The notes under the pieces were generated by a model, which saw nothing but the letters and a program-made list of their open reading frames with translations, was not told the origin of the DNA and made no database searches. DNA of 27,145 nucleotides from DATKKG01 sp035543015 (GTDB lineage Archaea > Thermoproteota > Nitrososphaeria > Conexivisphaerales > DTJL01), in contig DATKKG010000078.1 in the NCBI GenBank assembly GCA_035543015.1, positions 1-27,145 of the forward strand, written 5' to 3'. This document shows, piece after piece, positions 23,696 through 27,145 of this stretch (position 1 is its first letter; every line of letters starts with the position of its first letter). Position numbers and translations under genes: made by a program.

Positions 23696-23949
23696 GGTCC
23701 GATCTCGTCCATGGCCAAGACCCACAGCACTGCCGCCTCGGGGTTGACCGCGAGGGTCCTCTCGTAGAGGTCCAGCTGCTCGGGCGAGAGCAGCTCGAGG
23801 ACGTGGGCGTAAGCCTCGGGCGAGACGCCGAAGTGCCGGAAGAAGGACTCCTTGTCGGTTATCCAGGTGGCTTGTAGCTCTGCGGGTGTGAAGATCTTTG
23901 CGGCTTCTCCGATGCCCTGAGCGGTCCTTAGCACACTTAGGAGGTCCAC
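23692..23949 (-). CDS. Hypothetical small protein, 85 aa
   Basis: A GTG start at 23949 follows AGGAG at good spacing; the ATG two bases earlier is in another frame and closes at once. The product is helical and acidic (DLLSVLRTAQGIGEAAKIF, YAHVLELLSPEQLDLYERTL). It has no cysteines and no membrane segment. It is placed nine bases after the Pro-rich protein gene. No family is recognised. Confidence 0.6.
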   Translation of the reverse strand: MDLLSVLRTAQGIGEAAKIFTPAELQATWITDKESFFRHFGVSPEAYAHVLELLSPEQLDLYERTLAVNPEAAVLWVLAMDEIGP

Positions 23950-23958
23950 ATAGATCTC

Positions 23959-24660
23959 CTAGGCGGCAGGGACGTCCGGAGAGTCTGTCGCGGGGGGTGG
24001 CAGCGGTTCATCGTTCGACCGCGCGGCGAGCGCTGCCGCCAGGTCGGGGGGCATGGACCCTCCCCTCGGCAGGACGACCTGCGCGTATCCCTCGGGGGCG
24101 GGGGGAGGCACGGCCGGGACGTCGGAGGCGATCTCGAGGGTGACCGGAGCTCCGGGAGGCAGCCTCGACTGCGTGCCGCCCGGGGTGGTCACCATCGTGC
24201 CATTGGGAGTGATGATGACGTTGGTCACACCAGGCGTGATGGGGACGTCGGCCATGGGGCTCGGCGAGGCGACGGTGGGAGGAGCAGGTGGGGCCACGGG
24301 GGGCGGGAGGTAGGGTAGCGCGATCGGCATGCTCGTGGTTGCCGGCGGCGGAGCTGGTCGCGCCGGTGCGAGCTGAGGGGCTACGAGCACGGGAGCGCAC
24401 ACGTGGTCTTTAGGTCGGGCAGGTGGCGCAGGGGGTGGTGGCGCGGCGGGAGCCGCGACCCTCTGGGGAGGCTGAAGCGCGGTTGCGCCGCAGCGCTGGT
24501 AGTAGTCGTGGATGACGTGGTGGAGGATGTAGGTCACGTGCTGGCAGAGCTTGCCCGCAGCGAACATCATGGAGAGGGGATTTGAAGCGTGCTCGATCTC
24601 GTACTGCAGGGCGGGCATCTCGTTGGCGATTCTGACTAGGTCGGAGATGTACTGGCTCAT
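23959..24660 (-). CDS. Proline/alanine-rich protein, 233 aa
   Basis: The ATG at 24660 overlaps the previous stop (ATGA). Residues 1-58 form a compact helical domain (YISDLVRIANEMPALQYEIE, LCQHVTYILHHVIHDYYQ). The remainder is dominated by Pro and Ala in long PAPPPPAPPARP-type runs with one structured island (VTNVIITPNGTMVTTPGG). The architecture suggests a folded head with an extended linker or tail, as in some virion-associated or adaptor proteins. No family is recognised. The high GC of this stretch follows from the Pro/Ala composition. Confidence 0.65.
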   Translation of the reverse strand: MSQYISDLVRIANEMPALQYEIEHASNPLSMMFAAGKLCQHVTYILHHVIHDYYQRCGATALQPPQRVAAPAAPPPPAPPARPKDHVCAPVLVAPQLAPARPAPPPATTSMPIALPYLPPPVAPPAPPTVASPSPMADVPITPGVTNVIITPNGTMVTTPGGTQSRLPPGAPVTLEIASDVPAVPPPAPEGYAQVVLPRGGSMPPDLAAALAARSNDEPLPPPATDSPDVPAA

Positions 24661-25799
24661 TGCTTTTCTCCTGGCGGCTTGTCTTTGGAAGGGCGGAGCA
24701 TGTCTGCGAATCGTCCATGGAAGGCGGCAGCGTCGGCTTCGAGCTTTAGGATGGCAGGATCTCTCGACGGTCCGCGCGTGAGCTCCATGCGCTCGGTGAG
24801 CTTCATGGTTCCAGGCAGCGGGGTGCTGGCGACGTCGACGATCTTTTCGCTCGGAGGGCTCTCTCGGGGAGGGGATGTCTGGACTACCTCGGCAGAGACG
24901 GGCAGATTTTTTCGCCTGAGGTTCGCTGCTAGGGTGTTCTCACTCGACAGCACCTTGCTCTTCTGCTTCTCGTAGTCCTCCAAGATCTCCGCGAGGACGA
25001 TCAGCTGAGTGGGGTCGAGCAGGGATTTCAGCTGCTCCTGCTGCTCGGGGGACAGACCCTCGAGCAGTCCGGATATGAGCATGAAGGACTTGTTCGGCTC
25101 CGGCAGGACGGGCTTGCCGGCTATGCGGTTCACGATCACGGGCAGGAGGGTCTCGACCTTGGAGAGCGCGGACTCCTTCATAGCTATGTTGGCCTCCTCC
25201 GAGCGCTCGTGCAGTCGGCGGGAGTGCGAGCGGTCCATCAGGTCCTGGAGCAAGATCATGAAGTCGACCTGCTGAGCGGAGAACTTCTCGTTCATGGCGG
25301 CCAGGCGAGCGTTCTCGTTCTGCATGGTCGTGACTATCATGTTGTTCGTGATGGTCGTCGTGCGCATGACGGCCTCGAGGTGGCGCATCGTCTGGGCGAC
25401 GAGTCCCTTCTCGTTGGCCGGCTCGGAGGGGACGGTGTCGCGCTCGATCTCGATGTCGGAGGGGGTCACGCGGAACACCTTCCGCGGCACGTAGTTCGTG
25501 TCTGACGGGAAGTAGGCGTAGATGGCGTACTGCTGCAGGCCTGCGGACAGGTCGTCGCAGTCCTTCTGGGCAGCGTCAGCGATCTGGAGCAGCAGCGGGT
25601 CGATCTCGGTCTCGGCCCCTTCTTCGAGCTTGACGGCGAAGGTGCGGACGTCCCCCTGGGGCTTCTTGTCGACAGAGAGGTGGGTGAGCCTCACCTTGTT
25701 GCACTTGCCGTGCAGCAGGGCGTCGGGGAAGGCGACGGTCGATCGGACCCACGGCTCGATCTGCTTGATGATTAGGCCGTGGTCATCTTTGACGTCCAT
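24657..25799 (-). CDS. Hypothetical protein with central helical region, 380 aa
   Basis: Residues 1-120 look alpha/beta (EPWVRSTVAFPDALLHGKCN, YAIYAYFPSDTNYVPRKVFRV). Residues about 130-230 are a long polar helix, probably coiled coil (MRHLEAVMRTTTITNNMIVT, NARLAAMNEKFSAQQVDFM). The C-terminal third has another helical bundle (LEGLSPEQQEQLKSLLDPTQ) and a polar tail. This could be a phage structural or assembly protein, but nothing specific is recognised. No Shine-Dalgarno is visible before the ATG at 25799, although TTGACA occurs upstream on this strand (25838-25833). Confidence 0.65.
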   Translation of the reverse strand: MDVKDDHGLIIKQIEPWVRSTVAFPDALLHGKCNKVRLTHLSVDKKPQGDVRTFAVKLEEGAETEIDPLLLQIADAAQKDCDDLSAGLQQYAIYAYFPSDTNYVPRKVFRVTPSDIEIERDTVPSEPANEKGLVAQTMRHLEAVMRTTTITNNMIVTTMQNENARLAAMNEKFSAQQVDFMILLQDLMDRSHSRRLHERSEEANIAMKESALSKVETLLPVIVNRIAGKPVLPEPNKSFMLISGLLEGLSPEQQEQLKSLLDPTQLIVLAEILEDYEKQKSKVLSSENTLAANLRRKNLPVSAEVVQTSPPRESPPSEKIVDVASTPLPGTMKLTERMELTRGPSRDPAILKLEADAAAFHGRFADMLRPSKDKPPGEKQ

Positions 25800-25841
25800 C
25801 GAGGGAGGACGTTACTGCGATTGATGCAGGACTGTCAACGG

Positions 25842-25961
25842 CTACTCTGAGTGGGTACGTAAGCTGTCTTTTTCTTTCAGCTTACTAGCGGTGCGGAACC
25901 ACCCGTCCCGCAGGCCGAGGAGGATGTCGTGGAAGTTGGCATGCCTATCCGGTTGACACCC
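25842..25961 (-). other. In-frame, coding-like extension after the phosphatase amber stop
   Basis: The frame of the phosphatase gene stays open for 39 more codons after its TAG, up to another TAG at 25842-25844. The translated stretch includes NFHDILLGLRDGWFRTASK, which looks like a real protein segment, yet it has no ATG, GTG or TTG start. Possible explanations are a recent nonsense mutation, amber readthrough, or chance. The inverted repeat at 25859-25885 lies inside it. Confidence 0.35.
25859..25885. other. Inverted repeat with pyrimidine-rich loop
   Basis: GTAAGCTG (25859-25866) and CAGCTTAC (25878-25885) form a perfect 8-bp stem around the 11-nt loop TCTTTTTCTTT. It lies between the phosphatase gene and the gene starting at 25799. 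It lacks a GC-rich stem followed by a T tract on the minus strand, so it is not a standard terminator. It could be a weak terminator, an mRNA processing site or a protein-binding site. Confidence 0.4.
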
Positions 25962-26714
25962 CTAACGGCTGTATCCGGAGATTGGGGCTCGGTCAGAAGC
26001 GTTACCCAATCCCATGGCATAGATAGGGCCGCTCCAAACCAGCCTGGCTTTTTTGAGTGCAGCTTTTGCGTTTTTTGCTGTGATATCAGCAAGAAATGCG
26101 CCCTGTGGATTGGAAATTCGATACGTATTCTTGTAGGTCTTAGCTGGCATTTGTCTTACCTTTCTTTTCTCATCGAATTGGTGGAGTGTGTGAACCGGAT
26201 AAGCAGGGAAGTTGGTCTTCACCATGTACGCGTGGGCCTCGTCGACGGTGAGGTCGGAGAGGAGCACGAGGCCAGCCAGGGCGCCAGTGCGGTCGTTGCC
26301 GTTCTTGCAGTGGAAGGCCACCACGACGTCGAGGTGATCGCGGATGAACTGAGCGGCTTTGGCCAGTGACCGCCACTGCTCCGCATCGGGACCCGCGAGC
26401 TCGTCGACGTAGTCGTCGAGTGTGTGAGGCCTTGTCGACGGTGGTATCGGTAGGTACGCGACTTCGATGCCATATTTGGGGGCCCACCTGTCGGCGTCTC
26501 CCTCGTCCCAGCTGTCGAGCTTGTAGATCTTCTTGACGTGCAGGACTTCAGCGAGGTACCGCACCGAGGCCTCGTCGGGGGGCTGTCCCATGCGGTAGGC
26601 GTTAGGGTGCTCCCTCACCTGCAGGAGGTGCGGGATCCCGTGCGTGAGCACCGGGGCGCGGGCGCACGAGCAGGTGAGACAGCAGAGCGCTGCTGCCAGC
26701 CGCTTGTCGAGCAT
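25962..26714 (-). CDS. Cys-based dual-specificity/tyrosine phosphatase with N-terminal signal-like segment
   Basis: 250 residues. VVAFHCKNGNDRTGALAGL (131-149) is the HCX5R phosphatase loop with Cys136 and Arg142. The preceding part (KIYKLDSWDEGDADRW, GIEVAYLPIPPSTRP) fits the dual-specificity phosphatase fold. The N-terminus (MLDKRLAAALCCLTCSCARA) is hydrophobic and Cys-rich, like a lipoprotein signal without a canonical lipobox, so the enzyme may be exported. The last 60 codons lie in a noticeably more AT-rich stretch and look unlike the rest of the protein. The ribosome-binding site is weak. The substrate could be a phosphoprotein or a phospho-sugar. Confidence 0.75.
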   Translation of the reverse strand: MLDKRLAAALCCLTCSCARAPVLTHGIPHLLQVREHPNAYRMGQPPDEASVRYLAEVLHVKKIYKLDSWDEGDADRWAPKYGIEVAYLPIPPSTRPHTLDDYVDELAGPDAEQWRSLAKAAQFIRDHLDVVVAFHCKNGNDRTGALAGLVLLSDLTVDEAHAYMVKTNFPAYPVHTLHQFDEKRKVRQMPAKTYKNTYRISNPQGAFLADITAKNAKAALKKARLVWSGPIYAMGLGNASDRAPISGYSR

Positions 26715-26733
26715 GGTGTGGAGCCCGGCGCGG

Positions 26734-26940
26734 CTAGCGACGGGGCTTGCGGCCTGTCAGCTTGCCGAGGTGGCGGCCGACCCGGTTGCGCTCGCGCTTG
26801 ACGGCGACGTAGTCGCGGTGGATCGCGGAGGTCTTGGGCTTGCCCATGGCCTTATCGCCGATCTTGTGGTAGGCGCGGTCGAGCTCGTCGTACTCGCGCC
26901 TCGCCTTCTTGATGAGGGTCTGCTTGGACTGTCGGGGCAT
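26734..26940 (-). CDS. Small basic protein, 68 aa
   Basis: ATG at 26940 preceded by AGGAG nine bases upstream. The product is very rich in Lys and Arg (about one third of residues), helical in the middle (KKARREYDELDRAYHKIGDK) and ends GKLTGRKPRR. It has no cysteines or hydrophobic segment. Binding to nucleic acid is plausible from charge alone. It lies 19 bp before the phosphatase start. Confidence 0.65.
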   Translation of the reverse strand: MPRQSKQTLIKKARREYDELDRAYHKIGDKAMGKPKTSAIHRDYVAVKRERNRVGRHLGKLTGRKPRR

Positions 26941-27003
26941 CTCGTCGTCTCCTAGTTGGGGTGGGCGTATGGGGGTGATCTTAGTGTTTTATTGGCGAGG
27001 GAT

Positions 27004-27145
27004 TCAGTCGTCGTGCAGGTCTTCACCGTTAGCCTGTCCAGGAGGCACGGTCCTCACCAGCACGTCCTCAGGGTCGTAGTGCATGCCGTGGTACCTCATC
27101 CAGTTGGCAGCGTCGGCGTTGGCGGCTTTCACCGAGGGGGCTAGG
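27004..27145 (-). CDS. C-terminal part of a hypothetical protein (runs off the right edge)
   Basis: An open frame enters from the right edge and ends at TGA (27004-27006), giving 46 residues that include NADAANWMRYHGMHYDPEDV and an acidic end LHDD. The start lies outside the window. The 63 bp between this stop and the next gene are AT-rich with no clear terminator. The fragment is too short to assign. Confidence 0.55.
   Translation of the reverse strand, partial: LAPSVKAANADAANWMRYHGMHYDPEDVLVRTVPPGQANGEDLHDD

Noticed and set aside
25859..25880. GTAAG...TTTCAG resembling intron splice sites
   Set aside because: Only 22 bases long in a bacterial-type sequence; the match follows from the inverted repeat and its pyrimidine-rich loop.
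25953..25958. TTGACA on the plus strand
   Set aside because: No -10 box at 16-18 nt and no plus-strand gene downstream.
25877..26092. 71-codon minus-strand ORF overlapping the phosphatase 3' end in another frame
   Set aside because: It overlaps the phosphatase coding frame and has a Ser/Thr-rich low-complexity tail and no ribosome-binding site.

Overview
This is a GC-rich, gene-dense window with no ribosomal, tRNA or central-metabolism genes. Most genes lie head to tail with stop/start overlaps of the ATGA, GTGA or TTGA type. There are many small ORFs, a Toprim protein of a kind common in phages, a stand-alone receiver-like domain and a compact type V CRISPR effector. A large bacteriophage or a phage-like plasmid of a GC-rich bacterium fits best, but no terminase, capsid or replication gene is visible, so this is inference. 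The signal-peptide and lipoprotein-like products suggest a bacterial host, possibly Gram-negative.

Region 1 (1-5644) is a minimal CRISPR-Cas locus. Two arrays of the same 36-nt repeat flank one plus-strand effector gene (1594-3654). The protein resembles Cas12m (type V-M, formerly V-U1/C2c4), judged from remembered family sequence rather than a search. Its RuvC-like site appears to carry Asn-Asp-Asp in place of Asp-Glu-Asp, and cas1, cas2 and cas4 are absent. Repeat variants covary, including G-U wobbles that work only if the plus strand is the RNA. This puts a 5-bp hairpin two bases from the spacer and has both arrays read in the same direction as the effector gene. Array 2 begins 29 bp after the effector stop. 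Array 1 is partly decayed and shares a 180-bp block with array 2.

Region 2 (5645-8491) holds a small minus-strand ORF and a Toprim/topoisomerase VI A-like gene. Divergent from these are five small plus-strand genes behind two near-identical sigma70-type promoters.

Region 3 (8503-19688, minus strand) is a tightly coupled operon. It encodes six radical SAM proteins, two related methyltransferase domains (one fused to a radical SAM protein), a sulfotransferase, a galactosyltransferase-like enzyme, a GT10 fucosyltransferase-like protein and a glycosyltransferase-TPR protein. Five of the radical SAM proteins carry a SPASM/twitch-like cysteine domain before the radical SAM core. The set looks like a pathway that builds and decorates a glycan or other small molecule; the product is unknown.

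Region 4 (19693-27145, minus strand) continues with a small ORF, a cyclic-phosphate-type receiver domain, a Cys-rich lipoprotein-like protein, a papain-like protease, a secreted or membrane protein, several proteins of unknown function, a Cys-based phosphatase and a truncated ORF at the window edge.
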